Positions 43,145 to 54,389 of a stretch of 64,000 nt of DNA are shown here, one piece after another. A program made the position numbers and the translations under genes. Within the stretch, counting starts at the first letter, position 1; every line of letters begins with the position of its first letter. The DNA lies in contig NC_066838.1 in the NCBI RefSeq assembly GCF_001640805.2, positions 9,784,066-9,848,065 of the forward strand, in the 5' to 3' direction. This DNA is from Lates calcarifer (lineage: Eukaryota; Chordata; Actinopteri; Centropomidae). The notes under the pieces were generated by a model. That model had not been told where the DNA came from, searched no databases, and worked only from the letters and a program-made list of their open reading frames with translations.

Positions 43145-44635
43145 TTCTAAAATAACACCAGTGTTTTCCCCAAGGCACGTGGGGAGGGAAGGCCCCGTTC
43201 AGTCCTGCCGAGCTCTTTTTCCCCCCACACTGTTAACATTGGAAAGCAAAGAACAGGGGAAGGGGTAAGAAAACTAAAAAGATGTACAAGAGTTCGAGCA
43301 GAGAGAAAAGAAGAGACACATAGCATGGGAGTATATGGAGCATAAAGTGGAGCTGGAGCGGATTTGGTGCAACATCACCAGATGTTAAAAGCCCTTGACC
43401 TGACTTACTCACCCTGACAGTGGCAGCTCCAGTGGCTCCCTAACACCACACATTAGTGTTGTTAACAGTGTTATCACAGGGCTGCCCTGGGCAAGATAAA
43501 GACTGTGGCCGCTGATGGGCCTTAAGTGAATGAGGGACTGGCTGCAGACACATAGACGGAGAGGGGAGGGACAGTCAGCCTGCCTCTGGTTAATGACAGT
43601 GGAGAGATAGAAGCTGAAACAACAGTATTTTGTGGGGAACTGTGTGTGTTTAACAGCAGTCTGGGAAAAGGAGCATGGGAGAAATAGGACAGTGCCACTA
43701 ATGTTGTTTGGGTTTTGGGAGCCAGACAGGAATCTCTCTTTCTCTCTCCCTATCAGGGGCTGAGGGAGGTCGATTGGCCGCTTGCTAGTGACCATTACAC
43801 AGCATGATAGGTTCCACAGCTTTGAGGTTTCCAATCGGGATACACAGGGGGGCTCATAAGGCACAAAGAAAAAGACGGAAGACCTAGTAAGCTGATTCTG
43901 ACAGATCACCAAAGCCAAAACCACTAGCTTATGAAGCCAATGGATTCTTGCAAACTTCTTGTCTTGTAAAATAGCATCTCTCTCCCTTTATCTCTCTGTT
44001 CTTACCCCCCGTACAGTTACAGTATATCTTGTTGCACAGAATTTTCAATTCAGTAGATGTAAGAGTGATAGTACTGTTCTCTTTAGAAGACTTTTAAAGA
44101 CTTTTTTGAGGCTGTTAAGCTGTCGGATAGGCTTATCCTTTTTGTAGCTTTCAATAACTTCCATGTGCGTTTCATTTATCAGCTCCTCCCTCCTTCCTCT
44201 GTCTCCTTTCCGCTGAGTGCTCAGCACAGTGTACAGAAGGTCGGGCCAAGGCTAACATGTATCTATAATGTGTTCGTCTCAGGCAGCCCCCTGAGGAGCA
44301 GAGTGCTGCTCTGGCTCGTTGGCACAGCGGACAATGTGGGTGTTGTGTGTAGGAGCTGGCTGGCTATCCGCTCACAGACGAGTCAATCTGGGGCCACTGC
44401 TGAACTGCTGCCTGTCCTGCCGTTCTAGTGCCTCAATAAGACCCCTCTTCACTGATTTAAAAAAAAAAAAAAAAGTGCTTCCCTTATTTGTTTTGCATTA
44501 ATTTTTTAAAAATGTCTTAACTTTTTTCTTCTTCTCTCCATGCTGGACTTGATCTGTTCTCACCCCTTACACTCAGTACAGCATGCTTTCTTTTATGGGC
44601 TTGCGTGTGCATAAGTGTGTGTGTGTGCATGTGCC
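43145..44635. other. Non-coding stretch
   Basis: Contains the longest stop-free frame starting with Met in the window (171 codons, minus strand 43409-43924). It has no recognisable domain, signal peptide or repeat, and is interpreted as chance. A-run at 44460-44474. Confidence 0.4.
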
Positions 44636-44639
44636 TTCA

Positions 44640-44770
44640 CGAGAGTACTCCTTTTCACAGTGCTGACACCCGGCAGATTGAGACATCAGGCGCCTGCTCT
44701 CTGTGGTAAATTAGCCATTCTTCTTAGGGGCTAATTGGAAATCTAAATGTTTTGCAGAGGGAGAGAAGAG
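44640..44770. promoter_or_regulatory. Candidate conserved non-coding element
   Basis: Unique sequence with GGTAAATTAGCCATTC and GGGCTAATTGGAAATC, two homeodomain/bicoid-type cores 20 bp apart, preceded by ACATCAGGCGCCTGCTC. Confidence 0.35.
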
Positions 44771-44774
44771 CTGA

Positions 44775-47100
44775 GAAGGAATACAGTTTGCCTGGGAGTG
44801 GATAATCTAATTTTTTCCAGTATTTTTATTCAGTGATATTTGATATGAATTTATTCTGATCATCAAAATGTTGAGGGAAATTGCAATGAACTAAATATAT
44901 TTAGTCAAAGTGGATACTGGAATGCAGTAAACAATGTTTATCAAGAAACCCTTTGGAGATGTATTCGCATCCTGAAACTCATGCCACTTTTAATGAGAAA
45001 ACACTCAAAGCTCTGAATTAGAGGCAAACACATTTCCATGCATAATGACCCAAACACAAAAAAGAAAAAAAAAGCATTAATTACAGTGCCTCCATCTACA
45101 TAATTCAGAATAAAATATGAAACAAAAAATGCCACTGACGCTAATTGACTAATTCATCACAGGACCTTGTTGGTAAATGTTCTTCCCTGCTTCAGTAGTT
45201 TTGGCAAAATGAAAATATTTGCATAAACTTAAGATTTGAGGCCTGCAAGTAAACACTAAAAAGTGAGACAAAAAATTGCTTAACAATGTAGTATTTTTTA
45301 TGTAATAATTCTGAATACCACTTTCTCTAACCCTTCAGTAATGGGTTCTGTTGAGCTAAGACAAGCAGAGCTCTTTATGCAATTAGAACAAAATATTCTG
45401 CTTCATGCACTGTGAGGCTTACACAAAAAGGAGCAGGTGTAAACATATAAATATATGATAAATGTTTCATTTATATGGTCTATTTTGTCCTAAAATTGCA
45501 GCATTTTAACTGGAATTCATGTGATATTTTAAAACTAATAAAAATAGCACATCTTTGCAATGCTACATTTCCTGGCAAGCATCATCTTCAAAGTCTCTTG
45601 ACAAGTCAAAGTGGTGTGACTTTGTTCTTTCTCAGCAGACAGTCCTGTGAATGTGGCCAGAGGCTGGCCCGTGCACAGTTATGGGCGGTACTCCCCGTTG
45701 TTGGGGGTGAGTTGGAGGTGCTGGGAAAAAGCGCTGTGCATTCACAGTAAATGAAGCCTTGTGAGTAACCGTGGAGAGAGTGCTTCTTAACTGATGAGTC
45801 CAGAGACAACTTCCCAGATCTTCTTTGCCACATGGAGACACCCACAATGCTAAAGACCTACTGCCATCTTTAGAGCAAACCACAGAAAAACACTGAATGG
45901 CTTAGATTTAGCCTTAGCCATGAAAACAAATCTAAACACTGTGAATTGAGTTTTGTCTCATTCTTCTTAATTGGCAGCAGCAGGTTTTTGCCTCTTTTTC
46001 TTCTCCGTTCAATATGAATAAATGCGACAAGCTTCTGATCCCGGCTTTTCAGCCTATGACTGTTTATTTATCTATTTCAACTACACCCAAGGGAACAAAA
46101 GGCATGCAGAATGGCCACTGACAGCCATGTCGAATATCTCTTTCTGCCAAATCTGGCTGTTTTCTCTCACTGCTGTCACTTGATGTCTTTATGCAAGGCT
46201 GAGAGTTCACCACTATGAAAAGGGTGGGGGGCGAGCTGAGTGAGTGACCCCCACAGGAGGGGAGTATTAAAAGTAAAAAAGAGAGCGAGAGCGAGGGATG
46301 GATGAACCAGAGGGCGGGAGAAAAGTAGACGGGGGAGAGGGGGCACCCCTGCCGGGTCCCAGGCATCTCGGCTGGCAGTCCCCATCTTGGCTTCAGACGG
46401 CTTTTGTCAAAGAGGGGAAAAGAGGGTCTCTTCTTCACTTGGGCATGGGACAATAGACGTTTTGTCAGTCAGGGAGGGGGTGTCAGTAGGGGGGTATGGA
46501 GGGATGCTGAAAGAGGAATAAAGCCAAGGACCCATCTTCACAAGGGGTGGGGTGGCGGCAGTGGGTAGCCCTTTGGGACTGGGCAGATGTTGAAACGAGG
46601 ATGATTTATTAGCCTTAGTGTCCTTGGTGGCACTTGGCCACCATCCCAGATTTAGGAGTGAGAGAGAGTGACTGAGGGTAAGAGACATGGGGAACAGGAG
46701 GAGGAGGAGGGCAGCTATGTATCAGAGACATCTTAATACCTTCTATGGGCATGAGGCGCTTCTTGCTCTCCAACCGTCATGGTATTTTTGCCCAATTCTT
46801 TCGCAGAAAAATAACTTGGTTGGGAGTCATCTGCATCACTGAGCTGGACCTTGTCACCCAGCATTACCCTCTCCCCTCCCTCCACCACAACCACCCCCCA
46901 CCCTGCAACAGACCCAAACACACAGACTGTGTTTGCTGCCCTCACTGCACCACTGCCATCACCACCATCCCTCCCCTGCTTATATAAAACAACAAATTAC
47001 CAAATTAACATTCCCAACAGCCCTCACTCTCCCTTCACAGTTCTGGGCAGAGACACTCTCAAACTTGCCAGAAAACAAGCGTAAAAGAGAAAACGTTCTA
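44775..47100. other. Long non-coding stretch
   Basis: AT-rich to 45600, then mixed. Purine strip (GAGCGAGAGCGAGGG-like) at 46275-46345 and C-rich strip at 46868-46985. Several proline- or serine-rich frames reflect composition only. Confidence 0.45.
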
Positions 47101-47110
47101 TGAGTGGATG

Positions 47111-47145
47111 TGGCTGTGTGTGTGTGTGTGTGGGTGTTTGTGTGT
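47111..47145. repeat. (TG)n tract
   Basis: TG units with GG and TT interruptions. Confidence 0.8.
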
Positions 47146-47579
47146 ATTATAGATGTTTTGCATGCGTGTGTGGTCAGGGAGCTCTCCACATGTTGCCTCT
47201 GTTGCTAAAATAGAAAAAAAGTAAAAGAAAGGAGATTTTTAGAAAAGTGAGTTTGTGTGTCTGTGTGTGTGTCTCAGGCAGCCACAGATCCCTGTAGCCT
47301 TAGCCTTGCACTGTGCTGTAATTGGGAGGTGTCACATGTTTTAAGTCACAGCGTGTCACCCTGCTGTGCCACCCATGTAGACCCATGAGCCAAACTGTGT
47401 GTGTGTATGTGTGTGTCAGAAGCTACTGAACTTTAAGTGAGAAGAAATAGGACACATTCCTCTGCACAAACCTTCCTTAACAGTTTTCCCTTTTTTATAG
47501 TACAAGCGCCCCTTTCCATCCCCACAGCACATCTCTCCCTGTTCTATAATCCAAACTCTGTGCCGCCCCCACACTCCCT

Positions 47580-47588
<9 letters not shown>

Positions 47589-47614
<26 letters not shown>
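47589..47614. repeat. (CA)n microsatellite
   Basis: About 13 CA units within a pyrimidine-rich region (47480-47700). Confidence 0.9.
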
Positions 47615-48420
47615 TTTTCTCTCCAACTTGACCTCCCAATTTCTCTCCCTGCCTCCTTAGGACCTCTCTTGTCTTTTACTCTCCTTTCCTCTCTCCTCCC
47701 AGCCACATTTAATCTTGCGACTTGTTTGTCCACCCTATTTCCCAGCCCTCTGCTGACAAACTGTAGGAGGGTTACTTAAAGTAGTGAGGGAAAGTTTGGA
47801 CAGCTTTCATCAAGGGTACCCAGGGGGAAGATTGATTGGCAAAGTAATTTACTGGCCAGTGTCCATTCTACACTCCACGTTTTCTACCTCTCTCAATGCC
47901 CTTCCCCTGATCCGTCTATCCATCCATTCATCTCCAACTCTTTACAAATCCATACCTGCTGCCTCAAGGTAAAGGTCTCAGTGGGCGTGATGGCGAGTGT
48001 GTGTGTCTGTATATCTGTGTGTCTACGACAAGGTCTGCAGGTCTGCATGTAAGGTTGAGAGGTTGGTAAACACTAACACAGATGAAAAAGACTGATTGTC
48101 TTTGGGCAGACGAGGAGATTGACTAGACGGCTGCAATAGTGTGTGAAGGTAGAGTGTGTGTGCGTGCACATGTACGGACAATAGGCATGTAACTTTGGAG
48201 GGGGGGGGGCAAGAGCTTTTGACATGAATGAGAGGGAGGGTCATCTATCATCTAGAGAGAAGGGTTGAAGAGCAGTTGGGAGGAAAAGGCAAAAGTGAGG
48301 AGGGAAGAGGTCGCAGGGTCAAGTCTCCATCACTCTCACTCGTCTTCTGTTCTCTCACTGTCAGCCTCATGCCGACTGACCACTCAGCGCAGTCCACTTC
48401 AGCCTCACCACGGCTGCTCT
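47615..48420. other. Non-coding stretch
   Basis: Pyrimidine-rich to 47720, TG-rich near 47997-48025, G10 run at 48200-48209. No gene. Confidence 0.4.
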
Positions 48421-48428
48421 CCCTCACA

Positions 48429-48490
48429 GACCCCCGCCACCCCCCCCCCCACACACACACCCACCCCCACCACTCCACCCCAACCCCCCG
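48429..48490 (-). other. C-rich tract, minus-strand G-quadruplex potential
   Basis: Runs of C (CCCCC, C12, CCC, CCCCC, CCCC, CCCCCC) separated by short A-containing spacers and one CA stretch give six or more G runs on the minus strand. Confidence 0.55.
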
Positions 48491-48599
48491 CCTTCCACAG
48501 GGCCCCCGGAAACTTTTGTTCCGTTCATTAGTACAACAAATACATACAGATGCTCAGGGAAGGAGGACGCAGAGAGAGAGCAAGATTTCTAAGCACATG

Positions 48600-48725
48600 C
48601 TTCCCCCAAATGACTGCTGATTTGGAGACAATCTGCGTCTTTGTAAACAAATGGCATGCCGAGGAGCTCATGCGAGAAGTGGTCTCATTATTCAATGTAA
48701 ACGTGGACAGTTAAGTGTTTAAACA
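48600..48725. promoter_or_regulatory. Candidate conserved non-coding element
   Basis: Unique sequence with CTTTGTAAACAAATGG (perfect forkhead core TGTAAACA), GGCATGCCGAGGAGC and CATTATTCAATGTAAACG. Confidence 0.35.
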
Positions 48726-48729
48726 GGGT

Positions 48730-50555
48730 ATTAGTGATAGGATGGTCTGTGATTTGCTTTACTTATTTTCAGGTTAATAGTGGAAATACAGTATGGAAAA
48801 AAAAGAGAGCAAATGCAGCATACAACAATTAAACGGACACCCGTGACTAATGGTAAACTGACAAGTGCCCCGGGGACATCTAGACATGCTGGAGGTGCTG
48901 ATTTTAAGATTTGTGTGTACTTGAGTGTCTTACACGTGTGAATGTTATGTGAGCACATCTGAGAATATGTTTTTATGGATAACGTCAGCATCACCTCACC
49001 ATAATCAAGTTTAAGTTCATCTAAGCGAAGCCCTGCTTCTCCATTCCTCCTCCTCGATGGTTACAGTCCATGCAGGTTAATGACTTTTGGTTCTGCGGTG
49101 TCCATCAAAATTTCCACATCAGCAAAAAGTGCCACAGAACATCAATTTCCCTGCTTTGCCAAGACATGATGAAATTATTTCTTTCCCATGGAGACATGTC
49201 TCGATAGGAAGAGAGGCGGCTGACTTACACCAGAGGTTAATGACGAACATGGAACAATGACTGTGTGTGTGGGGAGTGGTAATGAATGGAGAGAAGTGGA
49301 GAAGATGGGTCCGGGGGCACAAAGACTGGCATGCATATCCCTCCACCCCCAGTGACCGCTCCATCCAAACTTTTTTTTACCACTCAATAGGCCCATTTTC
49401 TCCTGTGTCTCCCATGAATTATGTAAATGACTATGGCATCCCTTTCTTCTCCCGGTCGGAGAAAGGCAGGAAAAGGGAGGAAGAAAAGACAGAAGTGAGA
49501 GCAAAGTCTCCTCATCACTTTTTTCTCTTCCCTACACTGCCTCTGTACAAGCTTTCATGTTGGCAGTGTGGGCCTGGGTTTCGGCTCTTGCGGCCATGTG
49601 AAAAGATGACGGTGGCCGCTGAGTTGGTGGAGGGGGAGGGTCAGGGCACAATGACATATATGAGGAACAGAGGAGGCAGGCAGGGAAAGAATGCTGGCCT
49701 TGTTGTTGAACGGCTTGACATTGATTAATGAGAGAGAGACAGAGAAAGAAGAGAGAAAATAAGAAGAGAGGGGTGGCATTGGTATACTAGGCCAGACATT
49801 GGGGGGGGTGGGGGTGTTGGACTGTTGTAGGGGTGAGAGACTCCGGAAGAGCCCCGGGCGGCACTGCTGATCAGGAAGAGGGTAGCTGCAGTGTAACACC
49901 GCCCATCAAAAAGTGTGTATTTGTGTGTGCTAGTGGTGACTATTTAGCCTGAGGGATTGTCTGTCTTCTCTCATACACAAAAACTCATGTAGGCGCACAC
50001 AATTCAACGTAGGTCACATCAATCCTCATCCATCAAAGTGCTCCTAAAAGACTGCCATCGTCATCATCATCATTAAGAGGTGCTTTGGTGTCAGTATGTC
50101 ACACATACTTAAGAAGCTCAGCTGCACCATGGTAAGGAACAGCTGAAGTCAAACTCTACCTCATTGCTGGGGCTGTGTTGTGATTATCATTAGTTTATAT
50201 AATATGCAAATGTGCTGTGAATATGTTGCCTTGGATAGCAGCATCATCTGAATGCTAAAAATGTAAATGTAATATGAGGGATTTGCAAGTAGAAAATAGA
50301 ATAGTAAGAGATCCTGAGTGAGCATGTTTGTTGCAAAGTCATGTGAGTGGTGAGCAAAAAGTAGATCATGGTGGAATGAGAAGTTTTTTTACCAACATTT
50401 TGTTACTTTTTTCCCTCAGGGAAATTCTAAGTGAAATTAATTGCAGCTGACCACAGGAGGGAACTGACAACTTTCACCAGCTTTCGTTTCAAGCCTGCAG
50501 TGAATGTTTGATAGTAAGACAGCAGGTTTGAGGGTAGAGTATCATTTTAACCATA
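48730..50555. other. Non-coding stretch
   Basis: Mixed sequence; overlapping frames on both strands at 49119-49899 lack domains. The G-rich strip 49799-49816 has local G-quadruplex potential. Parts of 49100-49560 are CpG-retaining but no convincing element was delimited. Confidence 0.4.
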
Positions 50556-50561
50556 TCTGAG

Positions 50562-50690
50562 GTACAGCTGTATGCAAACTTTTGGGCACCCCTGTGCAAA
50601 TTACATATTTTTCAGATTTTTCAAGTGACACAAAGTAAATACAGCCCCTGGAGCAAACAGAGCTGGTGTTCAAATGTTAATACTGTTACT
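50562..50690 (+). mobile_element. Tc1/mariner-like terminal fragment
   Basis: TACAGCTGTATGCAAACTTT then GGGCACCCCTG and AAATTACATATTTTTC follow the TA-CAGTNGTGTGCAAAAGTTTGGGCACCCCTG terminus of a widespread vertebrate Tc1/mariner-type family, including its TA target at the edge. GTAAATACAGCCCCTGGAGC continues the match. The opposite end was not found, so this is a truncated copy without transposase. Confidence 0.6.
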
Positions 50691-50694
50691 GTTA

Positions 50695-52080
50695 CTTTTT
50701 ATTTAATGTAGTTAAAAAATAGCCTTGCAAACTCTCAAGTTAAATCCCCTTCCATTCGGTGTCTATGCTGCTGACCTTTTCTACACCAGGAGCTACTCCA
50801 GGCCGCCTCCGTCTCTAGCCAAGAGGGATTTCAAAGCCTCTCCTGGATGTCCCAGGACCCTTTGTCTCCACTCTCATCTATAGGTAAGCACAGTGTGCAG
50901 CCCCCTCCCTACCACCAGCCTCTTCAAAACTCTGCACAATAGCCAGATTTCCTCCCAATTTGCTGGTAGAGAATAGGAGGCTCAGGAACTCCTTTCAGTG
51001 GCTTTGAATGGTGGGCCTAATTCAGACTCAATCTTTGGGTTTGCCAGGCCTCACCCCAACCTTAGCTGGCCTTACTTTGGGGCTCCTGACTTTGGCTAAT
51101 GCTAGGGCAATCCCACTGTTGAAGGACTTAGCCTTGTGCACATTTGTGCCTCTTCTGCAAAACACGCCGGCTCGCTTTTATACTTTTGTGTTATGCTAGT
51201 TGATATTTTAAATCTTACTTGCCAAGGGTAGGCCGACAGAGCACAGAAGCTCTTTCTCAGTAATGCTATGCTTCACACACTTACACTCATTTCCATCTTG
51301 GAGCTTCCCACTATAAACCACAGGAGTTTTACTGCTCGCCATCCCTAACTGGGGAGTGGAACTGGCAAGTTTTTCCATCACAGCCTCTCTTCTCTAACCT
51401 CAAAGTGACCAGTGCCCCTGAAACATACATATATATGTGGCCAGTGTTTGTGTGTTTTTTATAGACTTTGAGTTCACGCTGCTGACCATTTGTTCTACTT
51501 GACCTCGCTACTCTCTTTCCTGCCCCAATTATGCAAGCGCACACGTCCACTTTGCATATTCGTACTTTTTTTTTCTCCTGACACTTTAGAGGTCAGTTCT
51601 AATCAACCACCCTTTGGTTGTACACACTGCACACACACATACCATTCACATACACACTCCATTCTCAACAGAGTTCCTTAAAGACGCCCACCTTCCAGAT
51701 CCAAGGACTGCTATTAAAGCAATCAGGAGCTTTCTAAGCTAGGTCAAGAGCAAGGTGCTCACATGGGGATTCTGATTTGAATTATGCAAAGGGGGAATAG
51801 GAGAAGAAGGAAGAAAATAGAAAGAGGAGGGACATAGAGAAAAAGATGGGAAAGAAAACAACCAAACCCTTTGTAGTCACACAGAGGTAAAATCTTACAA
51901 ACAAAAGAAACAGTGGAAGAGAAAATGATAAAGGTGGGCAAGCGACTTCTGAAGAGACAAAATGGACTGAAACAGTGAAGAACTTAAAAGATTAGTTTTA
52001 AGTCCAAGACCCTGACCCTGGGACCTGATGAAGCATTAGGAAACACGGCACGGTGAGGACTGAAATGGTGGGACCACACG
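50695..52080. other. Non-coding stretch, possibly repeat-derived
   Basis: No gene. CTATGCTGCTGACCTTTTCTACA (50763-50785) is loosely echoed by CACGCTGCTGACCATTTGTTCTAC (51476-51499), which hints at related repeat modules, but ends and family are unclear. The purine strip at 51785-51850 is simple sequence. Confidence 0.35.
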
Positions 52081-52087
52081 CAGTTTT

Positions 52088-52091
<4 letters not shown>

Positions 52092-52128
<37 letters not shown>
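52092..52128. repeat. (TG)n microsatellite
   Basis: About 18 TG units. Confidence 0.95.
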
Positions 52129-52131
<3 letters not shown>

Positions 52132-52240
52132 ATGTGTCTGTGAGATCAGCTTTCCCTGTGTTCCATTCAGTGTCTAGTGGCTCAGGATACTGAGACAAGA
52201 GGAGCGAGAGAGAGAATTATCTTGAAATACGATTGGATCC

Positions 52241-52266
52241 TGTGTGTGTGTGTGTGTGTGTGTGTG
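52241..52266. repeat. (TG)n microsatellite
   Basis: 13 TG units. Confidence 0.9.
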
Positions 52267-52483
52267 CACGCAAAAGAGACAGTGAGAGAAAGAGTCAGTA
52301 AGTGAATGGAGACAGTAAACATGGTAACTGTAGAGCTGATATAGTGGCAAGGAGGGAAATGGGACAGGCAGAATAAGTGTGCCTATTTTGTGTGAAACAG
52401 ACATTCTGTGTTTATGTGTACATGCACGAACATATGCTTATTTACAGGTTTATATATATTCACCAATTAAAATCAATTTCAGA

Positions 52484-52600
52484 TTAAAGGGTGACTTCAC
52501 CCAAATTACTGTGGTGAGAATTTATGTTTGTTTGCTGTCATTTTGATGAACTGATCTTTTTAAGGGAAGAGAAGTTCAGTCTAAATGTTCAACTAATAAC
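52484..52600 (+). mobile_element. Fragment of TTAAAGGG...CACCCAAA-ended fish repeat
   Basis: TTAAAGGGTGACTTCACCC followed by AAATTACTGTGG resembles the terminal sequence of a common percomorph repeat family (TTAAAGGGNNAGTTCACCCAAA). Only the left end is recognisable; the right boundary is a guess. Confidence 0.4.
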
Positions 52601-52984
52601 GATGGTCACATCAATACAATACTAGCTCTCTGTCAGTGTTTGGAGAAAACAAGTGTCATCAAATGATACTTCAGTGTGATACCACAAAAACAGAATTAAA
52701 TAAAGTCTAAAGCTGAAACTACTCTATAGTGGAAAAGATGTAGGAAATATAAGCCTATAATAGCCCTGGTGTTCACATATGTCACTGTATGCATGTCCCT
52801 TTGTGAGTATAGCTGAGCGTCCACTGGCCAAGCCAACCCTGTGGTGAATATAATCATGGCCCTGTCGTCCCCAGGTTAAAAGCTCACTGCTGGGTCTTGT
52901 GGCACTAATGCAGTGCCAAACTATAGGGGTCACATTAGCCCCAGCTACTTCAGCATGCATTACAGTAGAAAGAACTGCCTTCCC

Positions 52985-53130
52985 CATTAAAAGCCACCAG
53001 CAGGCTATGATGTGGGCCTACCTGTGATGGCCTAAATGAGTCACTTAATGATAGCCGTGCTGCGGGAAAAGAGCGCTCAGACAAAGAAATACTGATTGGA
53101 TACTGATTTAGTGCGAGGGTCAGAAGAATA
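52985..53130. promoter_or_regulatory. Candidate conserved non-coding element
   Basis: Unique block with CCTAAATGAGTCACTTAATG (AP-1-like plus TAAT), GATAGCCGTGCTGCGGG and AGAGCGCTCAGAC. Confidence 0.35.
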
Positions 53131-53134
53131 TGAG

Positions 53135-53475
53135 TCAGTGCATCATATCAGCTCTGTCACTTTTGTCACTTCAGGAATAGCAGGGTTCCAAGCCTTGAGT
53201 GGATATTATTAGAGATCACATACTTTACATACTTTTTGTTACTTTCTGTCACATTAACACACCGTACACTCTACTGTCTGTACTGTGAAACTGGATGTAC
53301 TTTTGAACTTCCACAACCTGCCTTTATGGATAAGACCAAAGGTACCAAGTCAATTATCTATGTACAAAAAGAGGCACAACTCCAGAGACTAACATTTTAT
53401 ACAATGTTCCTTTCTATGTGTCACTACTGTTAGTATCTTCATAATATGGGTTTCTTTCATTTTCTCCCTTACTGT
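53135..53475. other. Non-coding stretch
   Basis: Nothing recognised. Confidence 0.35.
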
Positions 53476-53483
53476 CTTGACAC

Positions 53484-53645
53484 TAGGGCAGCAACTAATG
53501 ACTGCAGCAAATCAGCAAATCTGGAATCACTGAATGATTGGCATTTTTTCTTAATAAATGACTTAAACAATTAATTCATTAGCAGAATTGTTAAATTATT
53601 TTCTGTTGATCAACTTTGATAAATTGGCTAATAGTTTCAGCACTA
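53484..53645 (+). mobile_element. hAT-type MITE, copy C, with 8-bp target duplication
   Basis: A 162-bp element with terminal inverted repeats: TAGGGCAGCAACTA at the left, and TAGTGCTGAAACTA when the right end is read inward (11 of 14 match). It is flanked by CTTGACAC (53476-53483) and CTTGAAAC (53646-53653), an 8-bp duplication with one mismatch. The TIR start and 8-bp duplication are the signature of hAT elements. The interior (GGCATTTTTTCTTAATAAATG, TTTTCTGTTGATCAAC) aligns with copy B; the element is an internally deleted non-autonomous copy. Confidence 0.75.
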
Positions 53646-53775
53646 CTTGAAACTGATTACTATGCAAGCAGCAAGCTTCATATTTTTTTTCTCCAATATC
53701 TTTCATTAGACGTCTACCGTGTAATTCTTATTCATCCTGTATGTTGGTTGTGTTTCTTTAACTTGTGGGTCTGTA

Positions 53776-54382
53776 TTGATTACTGGAGCTCTGTTCATGT
53801 GTATGCGAGCTCATCTATTTATCCAGCAGACCAAGAAGAGGGCACACAACATCCTGGAGAACCGAACTCAACTCTTGCTTTCCCCTGGGTCTATCAGCAA
53901 GGTCAAGTGCACAGCAAATAGGTTCAGAGCCTCCTTGGAGTCTGGGAACATATGGCTGGTAAAGCAGCATGATTAATGAGAAATCTGGGCTGATATTAGG
54001 GTTAATTGACTGTGTTAGTCACTCCTTGGATATGGAGTTTCTTGTCCTTTGCACTGCTAATGTTGACAGCAGAAGTTACCAAACAGCCTTAAAGGTTTTT
54101 AGAGATAACACTTCTTGTAATGACTGCTGTTGCCTTTGTACTTTCAGATTTTTTTTACCGCCGTATAAATGAACTAAACATGAATTTCTCAAAATGCACT
54201 TTCCATTCTCATGTCAAGTCCATTTTTCTTGTCTGTAGTTCAAATAACCCAAAGGAAATCAATGAAGTTGGTTAGCATTCGTAAGACAAGTGCGCATGTG
54301 TCAACTCGTGTGCAGCCTGTTATAGTCGCTCTGAACAATTTCCAGCAAGCGATCAATGAAGTATTCTGATTCTGATTCTGAT
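53776..54382 (+). mobile_element. LINE 3'-end relic with TTCTGA tail
   Basis: An open segment up to 53976 carries KKRAHNILENRTQLLLSPG then NRFRASLESG. This resembles the C-terminal KK-A-xIL-xNxxHPL...LPSG(RRY)...NRFK-SF-P block of Rex1/CR1-like fish LINEs, with RRY lost. About 350 bp downstream AACAATTTCCAGCAAGCGAT then CAATGAAGTATTCTGA leads into three TTCTGA-type units (54361-54382), matching the usual ...GGGATCAATAAAGTATTCTGA(n) terminus. 5' truncated, as LINE copies usually are, and decayed. Confidence 0.55.
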
Positions 54383-54389
54383 ATAGTTT

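Noticed and set aside
43409..43924. 171-codon minus-strand open frame, longest in the window
   Set aside because: No recognisable domain, signal peptide, membrane pattern or splice support; composition is ordinary and a frame this long is expected by chance somewhere in 128 kb of strand length.
49267..49728. 153-codon plus-strand open frame
   Set aside because: Competing frames of similar length on the minus strand over the same DNA and no domain; best explained by purine/pyrimidine bias.
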